Positions 1 to 8,650 of a stretch of DNA of 64,000 nt are shown here, in pieces (position 1 is the first letter of the stretch; every line of letters starts with the position of its first letter). The DNA is from Skermanella pratensis (GTDB lineage Bacteria > Pseudomonadota > Alphaproteobacteria > Azospirillales > Azospirillaceae). The stretch is from NCBI RefSeq assembly GCF_008843145.1, contig NZ_CP030265.1, positions 5,077,001-5,141,000 on the forward strand, in the 5' to 3' direction. Below the pieces are notes generated by a model that saw nothing but the letters and a program-made list of their open reading frames with translations, was not told the origin of the DNA and made no database searches. The translations under genes and the position numbers were made by a program.

Positions 1-347
1 CTGTCGCCCTCCCGCGTCGAGGAGACCACGTCGGCGACGCCGTCCACATGGCCGGAGACGATGTGCCCGCCCAGCTCGTCGCCCAGCCGCAGCGCGCGCT
101 CCAGGTTGATCTCCGTCCCCTGCCCCCAGGTGCCGAGGGTCGTCTTGGACAGGGTCTCGCCGGAGGCCGAGATGGTGAACCGGCCGGGCGCCTTGTCGAT
201 CACGGTCAGGCAGCAGCCGCTGCACGCGATCGAGGCGCCCATGTCGACGGTGCCCATGTCGAAGGCTGTCTCGATGGTGAAAAAGGTATCGCCCCGCCGC
301 TCCACGGCGGCGACGCGACCCACGTCTGTTATGATTCCGGTGAACAT
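1..347 (-). CDS. ribE: Riboflavin synthase alpha chain, N-terminal part (cut by window edge)
   Basis: This enzyme makes riboflavin and a pyrimidine from two 6,7-dimethyl-8-ribityllumazine molecules. The first 115 codons are visible on the minus strand, beginning MFTGIITDVGRV, the hallmark start of the family. They run through the first lumazine-binding barrel (ACSGCCLTV) to SGHVDG near residue 105. The 3' end lies beyond base 1. The start is the ATG at 345-347. In many alphaproteobacteria ribE directly follows ribD. Here the two are separated by an opposite-strand acyltransferase gene, so ribE probably has its own promoter in 348-682. I looked for an FMN riboswitch upstream and did not see one. 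Confidence 0.93.
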   Translation of the reverse strand, partial: MFTGIITDVGRVAAVERRGDTFFTIETAFDMGTVDMGASIACSGCCLTVIDKAPGRFTISASGETLSKTTLGTWGQGTEINLERALRLGDELGGHIVSGHVDGVADVVSSTREGD

Positions 348-682
348 GGGCACAAGCCTAGCAGCTTCGACGGATGCCGGCCACGTAACGGTAAGCCGCA
401 GGGGTGATGACATGGCATCCGCCACCGCGCCAGTCAACCGCGGATGGGGCCGGCCGAGCGCGGTCCGGCGGCGCCGGATTCGGAAGGCATATGGGAGCAC
501 AAAATCCAAACGCAGCCTTTCGAATAAATTTTGAGAATTCTTCCGAATAGATCGTGGCGCCATGGCTTCGGCACCCCCAGCATCATCCGGAAAAGTAGCA
601 TCTTCTGTAAGTCTTTTGGGGAACCTTGCCCCCGGGCGCGCCCTTCCATTTCCTGTGGATTGCATACTGGAAGACGTTCGCC
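348..682. promoter_or_regulatory. Divergent intergenic region between ribE and the acyltransferase gene
   Basis: About 335 bases without a convincing gene. The part nearest the acyltransferase start (about 500-560) is A+T-rich compared with the flanks and probably holds promoters for one or both divergent genes. No riboswitch, tRNA or terminator was recognised. Short open frames here look like shadows. Confidence 0.4.
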
Positions 683-1678
683 ATGCGCGATAAATTCAAT
701 ATTGATGAACTTCGGGGATTTGCCTGTCTTTTGCTGGTATCGCTACATGTGATCGGACATGATCCTACCGTGGCGATGCGGGTCCCGGACGACAGCTGGT
801 ACCGGTACGCCGTGGACAGCTGGCTGTTCGTGCGGATGCCGCTGTTCACCTTCCTTTCCGGCCTGGTATACGCGTTCCGCCCCGTGCGGCGGGACCATCT
901 GGCGGATTTCTACGGCAAGAAGCTGCGCCGGCTCGGTATCCCGCTTCTGATCGTCGCACCGGCCTTCTTCGTGCTCCAGGCGGTCACGCCGGGGACAACG
1001 GCGGCGCCGGACTGGTACGAGTTCCTGACCATCCCGGTGCTGCCCTACCAGCATTTCTGGTACCTGCAGGCGCTGCTGCTGATCTTCCTGCTGGTCGGAT
1101 TCCTGGATGCGCGCGGCGCGCTGTTCCGGCCCCGGCCGTTCCTGGCGCTGTCGGCGGCGGCGGCGGTGCTGAACCTGACCTTCGGCGGCACCCTGTACAA
1201 GACGGTAGACCTGTTCTCGGTCAGCCAGGCGGCGTACCTGCTGCCCTATTTCCTGCTCGGCGTCGCCTTCACGCGGTTCCACGACGCCCTGTCCACCCCG
1301 CCCGCAAGGGTCGGCGCCGTGGCGGTGCTGGCGGCCGGCGCGCTGATCCACCAGGCGTCCCTGTGGCATCTGATCCCGGTGGAATTCGGCCGGACCAGCC
1401 TGCTGGCCCTGGTCACCGGATCGGCGGCGGCGCTGGTCCTGGTCCGGGCGATGCCGGCGGTGCCGCTGCTGCGCACCCTCGGCCAGCACTCCTACGCGAT
1501 CTTCCTGCACCACATGTTCTTCCAGGCCGCGTTGCGCATCCCGCTGATGCGGCTTGGCGCCGACGACTGGCAGATCTTCCTGCTGGCGACGGCGGGCGGC
1601 TGCGTCGGGCCGATGGTCCTGCAGCGCCTGGCGTCGGTGAACCCCTGGACCCGGACCGCGCTGCTGGGATCGGCCTGA
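683..1678 (+). CDS. Acyltransferase 3 family membrane protein
   Basis: A 331-residue polytopic protein of the acyltransferase-3 (OafA/NodX-like) family, which transfers acyl groups to sugars or other extracytoplasmic substrates. The N-terminal motif DELRGFACLLLVSLHV carries the usual LRG and the conserved His in the first membrane helix. Roughly ten hydrophobic segments follow, and YAIFLHHMFF lies near the C-terminus. The start is placed at the ATG before RDKFNIDELRG. An in-frame ATG lies further upstream at 626, but its extra residues do not look like family sequence. The gene stands alone on the plus strand between ribE and ribD. Its substrate cannot be read from the sequence. Confidence 0.8.
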   Translation: MRDKFNIDELRGFACLLLVSLHVIGHDPTVAMRVPDDSWYRYAVDSWLFVRMPLFTFLSGLVYAFRPVRRDHLADFYGKKLRRLGIPLLIVAPAFFVLQAVTPGTTAAPDWYEFLTIPVLPYQHFWYLQALLLIFLLVGFLDARGALFRPRPFLALSAAAAVLNLTFGGTLYKTVDLFSVSQAAYLLPYFLLGVAFTRFHDALSTPPARVGAVAVLAAGALIHQASLWHLIPVEFGRTSLLALVTGSAAALVLVRAMPAVPLLRTLGQHSYAIFLHHMFFQAALRIPLMRLGADDWQIFLLATAGGCVGPMVLQRLASVNPWTRTALLGSA

Positions 1679-1707
1679 ACGCCCCGGCGCCGGCCCTGGC
1701 ACCGGCC

Positions 1708-2831
1708 TCAGCGCCGATAGCTTTCCATGACGTCGTCGCCGGCCCGGCGGACGCCGACGCGGATGAAGTCGGCCGTGTCCTCCAGCAGGTCCACGCCGAA
1801 GCCGACGACGGCGGGCAGCCCGTCGCCGCCGATCATGCGCGGCGCCCGGAACCACTCCAGCCGATCGACCAGACGCTGCTGCATCAGCGAGGCGCTGAGC
1901 CGGGCGCCGCCCTCGACCAGCAGGCGGGTGATGCCCCGCGCCGCCAAAGACTTCAGGGTCCCGGCCACGTCGAGCACGCCCGACGCGTCGGGCACCAGGG
2001 ACACCACCTCCACGCCGCAGTCGGTGAAGGCGCGGGCGCGCTTGGGGTCGACGCCCTGAAGGGTGAACACCAGGGTCGGCGTGGTGCGGGCGCCGCGCAC
2101 CAGCTTGGAGGTCAGCGGCAGGCGCAGCCGGCTGTCCACCACCACCCGCAGGGGCGAGCGGTGCCCCAGTCCGGGCAGCCGGCAGGTCAGCTCCGGGTCG
2201 TCGGCCAGCGCCGTGTTCAGCCCGATCATGATCGCGTCGTAGCGGGCGCGCAGGCCGTGTCCCCAGGCCCGCGCGGTCGGGCCGGTGATCCACTGGCTCT
2301 CCCCGGTGCGGAGCGCGATGCGGCCGTCCAGCGACGTCGCGAGCTTCAGGGTCACCAGCGGGCGGCCGTCCCGGATGCGGCGGAAGAAGCCCTCGTTCAG
2401 CTCCGCCGCCTCGTCGGCGCAGAGGCCGACATCCACATGGACGCCGCCTTCCCGAAGCCGGCGGATGCCGGAGCCGGAGACGCGGGGATCGGGGTCCTCG
2501 CAGGCCACCACGACGCGGCCGATGCCGGCTTCCAGCAGCGCCTCGGTGCAGGGCGGGGTCTTGCCCCAGTGGTTGCAGGGCTCCAGCGAGACATAGACGG
2601 TCGCCCCCGCGCGGCCGCGCCAGCGCGCCTCAGCGCCTCGGTCTCGCCATGGGGCCGCCCGCCCGGCTGGGTCCAGCCGCGGCCGACCACCACGCCGTCG
2701 CGCACGATGACGCAGCCGACCGATGGGTTGGGAGCCACCGTGCCCAGGCCGCGCCGCGCCAAGGCTATGGCCGACCGCATGAAGCCGGCATCGGCTGGCG
2801 GGTACGGTGCTGGCGGGGGCGGAACTGGCAT
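1708..2831 (-). pseudogene. ribD: RibD (deaminase/reductase), broken by a one-base frameshift as sequenced
   Basis: Bifunctional diaminohydroxyphosphoribosylaminopyrimidine deaminase and 5-amino-6-(5-phosphoribosylamino)uracil reductase, riboflavin steps 2 and 3. The N-terminal frame from ATG 2829-2831 gives PNPSVGCVIV and a zinc-site H-G-E motif (usually H-A-E). The rest, including the zinc motif PCNHWGKTPPC and the whole reductase domain (SLDGRIA, MIGLNTALADDP), is in another frame. The frame changes at the G run (C run on the plus strand) at 2604-2608. One extra G would restore a 374-residue protein of normal length. All other key residues are intact, so a homopolymer sequencing error is at least as likely as a real mutation. 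nrdR lies immediately upstream. Confidence 0.85.
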
Positions 2832-2871
2832 CGGTCGCTGATCCTGGTCTGAAACCCGGATTGCCGGATCG

Positions 2872-3330
2872 TCAGGAGACTTCCGGCTTCAGGGTTCCGA
2901 CGAATTCGTTGAAATCGGACGCCTCGCGGAAATCCTTGTAGACCGAGGCATAGCGGACATAGGCGACCTGGTCCAGGTTGAACAGGGCGTTCATCACCAT
3001 CTCGCCGATCTGCTTGGACGGGATCTCGCTCTCGCCCGACGATTCGAGCTGGCGGACCAGGCTGTTGACCAGCCGGTCGATGCGGTCGGCATCGACCGGC
3101 CTCTTGCGCAAGGCGATGCGCATGGAGCGCAGCAGCTTGTCGCGGTCGAAGGGTTCGCGCTGCCCCATGCTCTTGATCACCGTCAGCTCCCGCAGCTGGA
3201 CCCGCTCGAAGGTGGTGAAGCGGGCCCCGCAGCCGGGACAGAAGCGGCGCCGGCGGATCGCCGAGTTGTCCTCGGTCGGCCGGCTGTCCTTGACCTGGGT
3301 GTCGTCGTGTCCGCAGAACGGGCAGCGCAT
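2872..3330 (-). CDS. nrdR: Transcriptional repressor NrdR
   Basis: A 152-residue zinc-ribbon/ATP-cone repressor of ribonucleotide reductase genes that senses ATP/dATP. The N-terminal zinc ribbon has two CxxC pairs (MRCPFCG and FCPGCG), followed by RFTTFERVQ and the ATP-cone domain (about residues 49-139) with [13 protein letters not shown]. Length matches the family. It starts 5 bases after the glyA stop, so it is co-transcribed with glyA and leads into ribD, a common alphaproteobacterial order. Confidence 0.96.
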   Translation of the reverse strand: MRCPFCGHDDTQVKDSRPTEDNSAIRRRRFCPGCGARFTTFERVQLRELTVIKSMGQREPFDRDKLLRSMRIALRKRPVDADRIDRLVNSLVRQLESSGESEIPSKQIGEMVMNALFNLDQVAYVRYASVYKDFREASDFNEFVGTLKPEVS

Positions 3331-3335
3331 TTAGG

Positions 3336-4664
3336 TCATCGCCTCCCAGGGTTGGCCGGTGAGCCCTGGTAGATCGGGAACCGCTGGCACAGCACGCGGA
3401 CGCGCTCGCGCACCTGGGCCTCCACCGCCGTGTTGTCGCCCGAGTTGCTCGCCGCCAGGCCGTCGAGCACTTCCGAGATCATCTCGCCGACCTGGGTGAA
3501 CTCCGCGACGCCGAAGCCGCGGGTGGTCGCCGCCGGGGTGCCGAGCCGGACGCCCGAGGTGACCATCGGCTTCTGCGGGTCGAACGGCACGCCGTTCTTG
3601 TTGCAGGTCATGCCGGCATGCTCCAGCGTCGCCTCCGCCGCCTTGCCGGTCAGGCTCTTCGGCCGCAGGTCGACCAGGACCACATGGCTGTCGGTGCCGC
3701 CCGACACGATGTCGACGCCGCCCTCGATCAGGCGGGCCGCCAGCGCGCGGGCGTTCTCCACCACCGACCGGGCATAGTCCTTGAACTCCGGCCGCAGCGC
3801 CTCGCCGAAGGCCGCCGCCTTGCCGGCGATGACATGCATCAGCGGGCCGCCCTGCAATCCTGGGAAGACGGCCGAGTTGATCTTCTTGCCCAGGTCCGGG
3901 TCGTTGGACAGGATCATGCCGCCGCGCGGGCCGCGCAGCGTCTTGTGGGTGGTCGTGGTGACGACATGGGCATGGGGCAGCGGCGTCGGATAGGCGCCTC
4001 CGGCGACCAGGCCCGCGAAATGGGCCATGTCCACCATGAAGTAAGCGCCGACCTCGTCCGCGATCCCGCGGAAGCGCGCGAAGTCGATCTGGCGGGGATA
4101 GGCCGAGCCGCCCGCGATGATCAGCTTCGGCTTGTGCTCGCGCGCCAGCGCCTCGACCTGGTCGAAGTCGATCCGGGCGTCGTCGCGGCGCACGCCGTAC
4201 TGGATGGCGTTGAACCACTTGCCCGACTGGTTGGCCGCGGCGCCGTGGGTCAGGTGCCCGCCGGCATCCAGGGACATGCCGAGGATGGTGTCGCCCGGCT
4301 GGAGCAGGGCCATGAAGACCGCCTGGTTCGCCTGCGCGCCCGAGTGGGGCTGAACGTTGACGAAGGCGCAGTCGAACAGGGCCTTGGCCCGGTCGATGGC
4401 GAGTTGCTCCGCGACGTCGACGAACTCGCAGCCGCCATAGTAGCGGCGGCCGGGATAACCCTCCGCGTACTTGTTCGTCAGGACGGAGCCTTGCGCTTCG
4501 AGCACGGCTGAGGAGACGATGTTCTCCGACGCGATCAGCTCGATCTGGTCCTGCTGGCGCGACAATTCGCGCCCGATCGCCGATGCCAGCTCGGGGTCGC
4601 TCTCGGCCAGGGTGGCGCCGAAGAAGCCGGACGAGGGTGCGAAGGATTGGGGAAGGGAGGACAT
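3336..4664 (-). CDS. glyA: Serine hydroxymethyltransferase
   Basis: A PLP enzyme interconverting serine and glycine with transfer of a one-carbon unit to tetrahydrofolate. The protein is 442 residues from MSSLPQSF. A longer in-frame extension to 4760 overlaps the rpiB 3' end region and a tandem repeat and looks non-coding. Visible family motifs are [44 protein letters not shown] and the PLP-lysine motif [11 protein letters not shown] (Lys241). It sits between rpiB and nrdR on the same strand. Confidence 0.96.
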   Translation of the reverse strand: MSSLPQSFAPSSGFFGATLAESDPELASAIGRELSRQQDQIELIASENIVSSAVLEAQGSVLTNKYAEGYPGRRYYGGCEFVDVAEQLAIDRAKALFDCAFVNVQPHSGAQANQAVFMALLQPGDTILGMSLDAGGHLTHGAAANQSGKWFNAIQYGVRRDDARIDFDQVEALAREHKPKLIIAGGSAYPRQIDFARFRGIADEVGAYFMVDMAHFAGLVAGGAYPTPLPHAHVVTTTTHKTLRGPRGGMILSNDPDLGKKINSAVFPGLQGGPLMHVIAGKAAAFGEALRPEFKDYARSVVENARALAARLIEGGVDIVSGGTDSHVVLVDLRPKSLTGKAAEATLEHAGMTCNKNGVPFDPQKPMVTSGVRLGTPAATTRGFGVAEFTQVGEMISEVLDGLAASNSGDNTAVEAQVRERVRVLCQRFPIYQGSPANPGRR

Positions 4665-4687
4665 GGAGGGATTCCTTAGGATCTGCC

Positions 4688-4727
4688 GCTTCGAGGCACC
4701 GGAATTCGCTTCGAGGCACCGGAATTG
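4688..4727. repeat. Tandem 20-bp duplication upstream of glyA
   Basis: Two adjacent 20-base units beginning gcttcgaggcaccggaatt differ only in the last base (c or g). They lie between the rpiB stop and the glyA start, so they belong to the glyA 5' leader or the rpiB-glyA spacer. Function unknown; a recent local duplication is the simplest explanation. Confidence 0.85.
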
Positions 4728-4743
4728 CGGTAAAAAAGGCGGT

Positions 4744-5178
4744 TCAGCCCATCTTGTCAACGCGGCGGCTGTGGCGGCCGCCTTCGAACGGAGTGGCGAG
4801 GAAAGTCGCGACGCAGTCCTTCGCGACCTCGATCCCGGTCACCCGGGCGCCCATCACAAGGACATTGGCATCGTTGTGCTGCCGGGAAAGCCTGGCGCCC
4901 GTGGTATCGTGGCACAGCGCCGCGCGGATGCCGGCGTGCCGGTTGGCGGCGATGCTGATGCCGATGCCGGTCCCGCAGATCAGGATTCCGCGCTCGGCGG
5001 TCCCGTCCCTGATGGCGGCCGCGAGGGCCGCGGCGATGTCGGGATAGTCCACTGAATCGGTGCTGTGGGCTCCGAGGTCGACCATCTCGTAGCCTTGGCC
5101 GGCGAGCGAGTCCTTCAATGAAGCCTTGAAGTCGAAGCCGGCGTGATCGGACGCAATGGCGAGTTTCTGTTTAGACAT
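4744..5178 (-). CDS. rpiB: Ribose-5-phosphate isomerase B
   Basis: A 144-residue RpiB/LacAB-family sugar-phosphate isomerase interconverting ribose-5-phosphate and ribulose-5-phosphate. It has the N-terminal [11 protein letters not shown] motif, [14 protein letters not shown], the [13 protein letters not shown] phosphate-binding/catalytic stretch (with the catalytic Cys) and [12 protein letters not shown]. The start [14 protein letters not shown] is preferred over a 30-residue upstream extension lacking family similarity. It is the first gene of the rpiB-glyA-nrdR-ribD run. Confidence 0.95.
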   Translation of the reverse strand: MSKQKLAIASDHAGFDFKASLKDSLAGQGYEMVDLGAHSTDSVDYPDIAAALAAAIRDGTAERGILICGTGIGISIAANRHAGIRAALCHDTTGARLSRQHNDANVLVMGARVTGIEVAKDCVATFLATPFEGGRHSRRVDKMG

Positions 5179-5702
5179 CAAACCAAACCCATTTCCGGAG
5201 ACCCTGCGGAACCCTCCTGGCCCGGCGGGCGGCCTGAACTCCCCGCCATCCCCCCGAAAGCTGGCCATAGGGGCATCGTGTGCGCGACACTACCAGATAT
5301 CGGCGCGGTACGCCAGAATCGCACCGGGCGCCGCTGCCGGGCAGATCTGCGCAGGGCGCACGCCGGAGTTGAGCCATGCGCGGCGCGCGCGGCGGCCATG
5401 CATTCCGGCAAACTATGCTTCTGAAGCAAAAGCGCTGTTCTCGCTTCCGGCCTCGAATTCGTGGGCAAGTGCCGGGGCGACAACGGAGCTCAAATGGCAT
5501 TCTGGCACCACTAAAATATCTTTAATGCTGTTCGCTGCTCAATTCGGCCGGCGAACTAGCGGTTTCCAATCTTGCCGTGTGGATGAAAACCTCAGCCGAG
5601 TCAAAATAACCTTTGAACCACTTGCGGAAATTTTATTGACACCCAAATCCCCATGTGCGACTTGAAGAGCATCGAACACAATGAATAATCAGGATACTGG
5701 GC
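5179..5702. promoter_or_regulatory. Long divergent regulatory region, rpiB / mucR
   Basis: More than 500 bases with no supported gene. The half nearest mucR (about 5480-5700) is markedly A+T-richer than the rest of the window. It contains a TTGACA hexamer at 5636-5641, a possible -35 element without a good -10. MucR-type proteins bind A+T-rich DNA and often autoregulate, so this is a plausible target. That role is inference. Confidence 0.45.
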
Positions 5703-6146
5703 ATGAGTGACCAGCTTGAACACGACGCGCCGGACGGTGCCATTCTGAGGATGACGGCGGACATAGTATCCGCCTATGTCAGCAAGAATGTGCTTCCGGC
5801 GACCCAAATCCCGGAAGTCATCAATACGGTTTTCTCCTCGCTGACCGGCCTGAACGGTCAGCCGCGGGAGGTTCAGGCCGAACCGCAGAAGCCCGCCGTG
5901 CCGATCCGCAAGTCGGTGACGCCCGAATACATCGTTTGCCTGGAAGATGGCAAGAAGTTGAAGATGTTGAAGCGGCATCTCCGGTCCACATACGGCATGA
6001 CTCCGGACGAGTACCGCGCGAAGTGGAACCTGCCGCCGGACTATCCGATGGTGGCGCCGAACTACGCTGCCCAGCGGTCCGAATTCGCGAAGAAGATCGG
6101 TCTCGGCCGTTCCTCCGGTCGCCAGACGAGGCGCAAGGCTTCCTGA
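5703..6146 (+). CDS. mucR: MucR/Ros-family transcriptional regulator
   Basis: A 147-residue member of the Ros/MucR family, which binds A+T-rich DNA and controls exopolysaccharide, motility and cell-cycle genes in alphaproteobacteria. The N-terminal part (about 15-55) is the oligomerisation region. The DNA-binding domain includes CLEDGKKLKMLKRHL, then GMTPDEYRAKWNLPPDYPMV. At the zinc-finger positions there is Cys, Asp in place of the second Cys, and His. The usual fourth-ligand region (STYGM) has no His, so zinc binding may be absent. The gene is monocistronic, ending before the terminator at 6271-6315. Confidence 0.92.
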   Translation: MSDQLEHDAPDGAILRMTADIVSAYVSKNVLPATQIPEVINTVFSSLTGLNGQPREVQAEPQKPAVPIRKSVTPEYIVCLEDGKKLKMLKRHLRSTYGMTPDEYRAKWNLPPDYPMVAPNYAAQRSEFAKKIGLGRSSGRQTRRKAS

Positions 6147-6270
6147 TCTCCGCCCCTTCCCGGAGCCGCCGCCGCCCGTCCCGACGGGAGGGAGAGCGGC
6201 GCCGGGGAATCGGACGGAATCGGGAGCCTGCCCGGCGTTCCGACAAGTCGACAGGTATGCATTGACTGCC

Positions 6271-6315
6271 GGACAGGTGGAGCGGACGATACGTCCGGCT
6301 GCCTGTCCGTTTTTA
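6271..6315 (+). terminator. Rho-independent terminator after mucR
   Basis: An interrupted stem, ggacagg at the 5' side pairing with cctgtcc and an inner cggacg/cgtccg, is followed by gttttt. It lies about 125 bases past the mucR stop and ends before the opposing DUF6898 gene. Confidence 0.8.
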
Positions 6316-6371
6316 TTTCGCCACCTCTTGGTGTACCGATCCGTGTCGTCGTGACGCAGGCCGGAAGGGTG

Positions 6372-6575
6372 TCATCGCGCCGGACTCCCCGGCTTCTTCG
6401 CCAGCACGTATTCCAGCTTGGCCACGGCGGTGCGCCGGAGCATTTCGCGGCTGTGGTTCAGGGGGCCGACTACGGTGACCTCGGTCAGCGTTTCCGGATC
6501 CATGGCGATCGCCTTCATGTACATGCCGACGCGCTTGAACTCCAACAGGACCTCGCGCTCGGGCGCCTTGGCCAT
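6372..6575 (-). CDS. Small conserved protein, DUF6898-like
   Basis: A 67-residue protein starting MAKAPEREVLLEFKRVGMYMK and continuing AIAMDPETLTEVTVVGP, with a C-terminal KLEYVLAKK. This matches my memory of the DUF6898 family in alphaproteobacteria (pattern: F..G..VKV.AIDP.TG.EV.IVGP...LE.LA..KLEYVL). The start at 6575 is preferred because AGGGGAG lies at good spacing. An ATG two codons upstream is also possible. No function is known. It is divergent from gcdH. Confidence 0.75.
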   Translation of the reverse strand: MAKAPEREVLLEFKRVGMYMKAIAMDPETLTEVTVVGPLNHSREMLRRTAVAKLEYVLAKKPGSPAR

Positions 6576-6715
6576 CACCATCTCCCCTTGTCCATATCGG
6601 CTAATCGACTGCGTCAGTCGAGGTGGATAGTGCCGCAAGCGTTTCGATTCGGTAAATTCCCCCAATGCCGGGCCCCCTTTCCCGGGCGCCCGGAGTTCGA
6701 CTCGGAGACTCAAGA

Positions 6716-7954
6716 ATGACCGCAAACCCGATCGTCGCAGCAACCGATGCGGCAAAAGGCGAGGAAACCGCAAAGCCGGCGCAGGCCGCCCGCTTCCAGT
6801 GGGAAGACCCCTTGCTGCTGGAGGACGAGCTTTCGGAAGAGGAGCGGATGATCCGCGACAGCGCGCGGGGCTATTGCCAGGACAAGCTGATGACGCGCGT
6901 GCTTGAGGCGAACCGGCACGAGCATTTCCACCGCGAGATCATGACCGAGATGGGCGAGCTGGGCCTGCTCGGGCCGACCATCGACGGCTACGGCTGCGCC
7001 GGGGTCGGCTATGTCAGCTACGGCCTGATCGCCCGCGAGGTCGAGCGGGTGGACTCGGGCTACCGCTCCGCCATGTCGGTCCAGTCCTCGCTGGTCATGC
7101 ACCCGATCCACGCCTACGGCACCGAGGAGCAGCGCCTGAAGTACCTGCCCAAGCTGGCCAGCGGCGAATGGGTGGGCTGCTTCGGCCTGACCGAGCCGGA
7201 CGCCGGGTCGGATCCGGGCTCCATGAAGACGCGGGCGCGCAAGGTCGAGGGCGGCTACTCGGTCAGTGGCTCCAAGCAGTGGATCACCAACTCGCCGATC
7301 GCCGACGTGTTCGTGGTGTGGGCCAAGGACGATGCCGGCGAGATCCGCGGCTTCGTGCTGGAGAAGGGCATGAAGGGGCTGAGCGCGCCCAAGATCGAGG
7401 GCAAGTTCAGCCTGCGCGCCTCGATCACCGGCGGCATCGCGATGGACGAGGTGTTCGTGCCGGAGGAGAACCTGCTGCCCAACGTCAAGGGGCTGAAGGG
7501 GCCGTTCGGCTGCCTGAACAACGCGCGCTACGGCATATCCTGGGGCGCCATGGGGGCGGCGGAGTTCTGCTGGCACCAGGCGCGCGACTACGTGCTGGAG
7601 CGCAAGATGTTCGGCCGGCCGCTGGCGGCCAACCAGCTGATCCAGAAGAAGCTGGCCGACATGCAGACCGAGATCACGCTCGGCCTGCACGCCGCGCTGC
7701 GGCTGGGCCGGCTGAAGGACGGGCACCGCGCCCCGCCGGAGGCGATCAGCCTGATGAAGCGCAACAACTGCGGCAAGGCGCTCGACATCGCCCGGGTCGC
7801 CCGCGACATGCTGGGCGGCAACGGCATCTCGGACGAGTACCACGTGATCCGCCACGTCATGAACCTGGAGGCGGTCAACACCTACGAGGGCACACACGAC
7901 ATCCACGCCCTCATCCTGGGCCGCGCCCAGACCGGCATCCAGGCCTTCAGCTGA
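6716..7954 (+). CDS. gcdH: Glutaryl-CoA dehydrogenase
   Basis: A 412-residue flavoprotein of the acyl-CoA dehydrogenase family that oxidises and decarboxylates glutaryl-CoA to crotonyl-CoA in lysine/tryptophan/benzoate breakdown. Family features are [55 protein letters not shown] and [17 protein letters not shown] containing the catalytic base Glu391. The start MTANPIV is chosen over an upstream in-frame ATG that overlaps leader sequence. It ends just before a very strong hairpin. Confidence 0.93.
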   Translation: MTANPIVAATDAAKGEETAKPAQAARFQWEDPLLLEDELSEEERMIRDSARGYCQDKLMTRVLEANRHEHFHREIMTEMGELGLLGPTIDGYGCAGVGYVSYGLIAREVERVDSGYRSAMSVQSSLVMHPIHAYGTEEQRLKYLPKLASGEWVGCFGLTEPDAGSDPGSMKTRARKVEGGYSVSGSKQWITNSPIADVFVVWAKDDAGEIRGFVLEKGMKGLSAPKIEGKFSLRASITGGIAMDEVFVPEENLLPNVKGLKGPFGCLNNARYGISWGAMGAAEFCWHQARDYVLERKMFGRPLAANQLIQKKLADMQTEITLGLHAALRLGRLKDGHRAPPEAISLMKRNNCGKALDIARVARDMLGGNGISDEYHVIRHVMNLEAVNTYEGTHDIHALILGRAQTGIQAFS

Positions 7955-7968
7955 GAGGCGTGACGGGA

Positions 7969-8009
7969 CCGCGGGTCGGCGCCGGCCAAAGGCCGGCGCC
8001 GACCCGCGG
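7969..8009. terminator. Perfect 19-bp hairpin after gcdH (no U tract)
   Basis: ccgcgggtcggcgccggcc at 7969-7987, a 3-base aaa loop, then its exact complement to 8009. It lies 15 bases past the gcdH stop and 94 bases before the convergent ldtR stop. There is no T run on either strand, so it may act as a bidirectional 3'-end stabiliser or a Rho-assisted terminator rather than a classical intrinsic terminator. Confidence 0.7.
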
Positions 8010-8046
8010 CGAGCCGATCATTGCTGGAGAAACGCCACGTCGACGT

Positions 8047-8073
8047 GCCGGGCCGCCCATCGGGCGGCCCGGC
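8047..8073. terminator. Second perfect hairpin between gcdH and ldtR
   Basis: gccgggccgccc at 8047-8058 pairs perfectly with gggcggcccggc at 8062-8073 around a 3-base loop. Together with the hairpin at 7969-8009 it fills most of the convergent spacer. No T run follows. Confidence 0.65.
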
Positions 8074-8102
8074 CGGACGACGTGCGAACCGGGCAGCCCG
8101 CG

Positions 8103-8588
8103 TCAGGCAGCCGACGTGACCGGATAGCCGCTGTAATCCAGCGACGAGGACCAGAAACGCTCCAGCTTGCGCATGGTCTCGTTCGCCTTGATCAGCTCCT
8201 CGTCGTTGAGGCCGGCCTTGTCCAGCGCCTTGATCTGGCGCTCGAACATGTTGCTGATCTTGTCGCGAAGATCGAGGCCCTTGTCGGACAGGCGGACCCG
8301 GACCGACCGGCGGTCGTGAGGCGAGCGCTCCTGGCCCAGATAGCCGTTCTCGACCATCTTCTTCACGTTGTATGACACGTTGGAGCCCAGGTAATAGCCC
8401 CTCGCGGTCAGTTCGCCGACGGTCAGCTCGTCATCACCGATGTTGTAGAGAATCAGGCTCTGGACGTTGTTGATGTCCTGGATTCCCAAACGATCCAGTT
8501 CGGTCTTCAGCACTTCCAGAAAGTGTCGATGCAGACGCTCGATCAAGAGGATGCTGTCATAGTAGGGCTGTCGCACGGCGTTCTCCAT
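8103..8588 (-). CDS. ldtR: MarR-type transcriptional regulator, LdtR-like
   Basis: A 161-residue winged-helix protein. QPYYDSILLIERLHRHFLEV, LDRLGIQDINNVQSLIL and YYLGSNVSYNVKKMVENGYL, followed by the wing HDRRSVRVRLSDKG, match the LdtR branch of the MarR superfamily (osmotic-stress/cell-wall regulator in Rhizobiales). The symbol rests on remembered similarity. The ATG at 8588 is used. An in-frame TTG at 8618 with a GGAG upstream is an alternative. It lies just downstream of mmsB on the same strand. Confidence 0.8.
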   Translation of the reverse strand: MENAVRQPYYDSILLIERLHRHFLEVLKTELDRLGIQDINNVQSLILYNIGDDELTVGELTARGYYLGSNVSYNVKKMVENGYLGQERSPHDRRSVRVRLSDKGLDLRDKISNMFERQIKALDKAGLNDEELIKANETMRKLERFWSSSLDYSGYPVTSAA

Positions 8589-8650
8589 TCTCCCGGTTCC
8601 GAAGTTCCTTGAGGCCAAGGACTCCGTAGCCTTTCAAGTAATACGTTAGC

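Noticed and set aside
348-682. Possible FMN riboswitch upstream of ribE
   Set aside because: None of the conserved RFN-element blocks is present on the minus strand.
743-2293. A 516-codon minus-strand frame across the acyltransferase and ribD
   Set aside because: Antisense and off-frame shadow of two well-supported genes, with repetitive Arg/Gly/Ala composition.
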